NCBI GenBank assembly: GCA_033765145.1
Contig: JANRIH010000009.1
Span: 186,001-250,000 of the forward strand
DNA: 64,000 nt
Reading direction: 5' to 3'
Source: JAGVSR01 sp033765145
Lineage (GTDB): Bacteria > Pseudomonadota > Alphaproteobacteria > Rhizobiales > Hyphomicrobiaceae
In this document: positions 63,989 to 64,000 of the stretch, piece after piece
Layout of the letters: the number at the start of each line of letters is the position of its first letter
Numbering within the stretch: the stretch's first letter is position 1
The notes under the pieces: generated by a model
What the model was told of the DNA's origin: nothing
Databases searched by the model: none
Seen by the model: only the letters and a program-made list of their open reading frames with translations
Made by a program: the position numbers and the translations under genes

Positions 63989-64000
63989 CAATCTGAGAGT
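63989..64000 (+). rRNA. rrs: 16S ribosomal RNA, first bases only (cut by window edge)
   Basis: The window ends CAATCTGAGAGT, which matches the alphaproteobacterial 16S start (CAACTTGAGAGT, continuing TTGATCCTGG). The promoter and boxA upstream support this. Only about 12 bases are present, so the exact 5' end is uncertain. Confidence 0.75.

Overview
The window is a GC-rich, densely coded chromosomal segment from an alphaproteobacterium. It is most likely a methylotrophic or methylotroph-related member of the Hyphomicrobiales (Hyphomicrobium / Methyloceanibacter / Methyloligella type). Supporting this are an archaeal-type class I lysyl-tRNA synthetase, UbiE and UbiG, a PodJ-like polarity protein, the ptsP-HTH-prfA-prmC-DUF4167 order, two genes for the PQQ precursor peptide PqqA, and a serine-glyoxylate aminotransferase (serine cycle). 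I see no phage or transposon genes. The right edge runs into an rRNA operon: promoter, hairpins, boxA-like element and the first bases of 16S rRNA.

Layout. 1-6.1 kb: end of a MarR-type regulator, polA, and two lipid-linked sugar glycosyltransferases. 6.2-7.6 kb: two near-identical pqqA cassettes, each with promoter-like region, ribosome site and terminator, then an unknown beta-repeat protein. 7.7-13.7 kb: an exported coiled-coil protein divergent from a PodJ/Sel1 envelope protein, then a TauE/SafE exporter with its TIGR02186 partner. 13.7-19 kb: ligase-associated repair pair (PdeM and helicase), a small membrane protein, pyrD and DUF952. 19.4-21 kb: a single-gene GmrSD-like (DUF262/DUF1524) nuclease, the only clear defence candidate. 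21-30 kb: LysRS-I, an alcohol dehydrogenase-like reductase, ubiE, thiO-like and ggt, a cupin, then an 0.8 kb gene-free G-rich region. 30-34.9 kb: L,D-transpeptidase, and a zinc locus (znuA with a candidate Zur site, divergent from a DUF1007/NicO pair), and a thioredoxin-fold protein.

36.1-40.9 kb holds the most unusual system: a coiled-coil protein, a membrane-anchored OmpA-domain protein, a Ras/Rab-like small GTPase, a soluble histidine kinase and a stand-alone response regulator, all on one strand with short or overlapping junctions. I infer one signalling module linking the cell envelope to a GTPase switch and a phosphorelay.

41-64 kb is mostly housekeeping: Cys-rich secreted protein, serine-glyoxylate aminotransferase, amidase, GDP-mannose Nudix hydrolase, acylphosphatase, DUF3147, a B12-binding radical SAM enzyme, ubiG, lysC, ptsP, an HTH membrane protein, prfA-prmC, DUF4167, MOSC protein, clpB, YHS protein, M23 peptidase and the rrn leader. 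All calls come from reading motifs; no database search was run.
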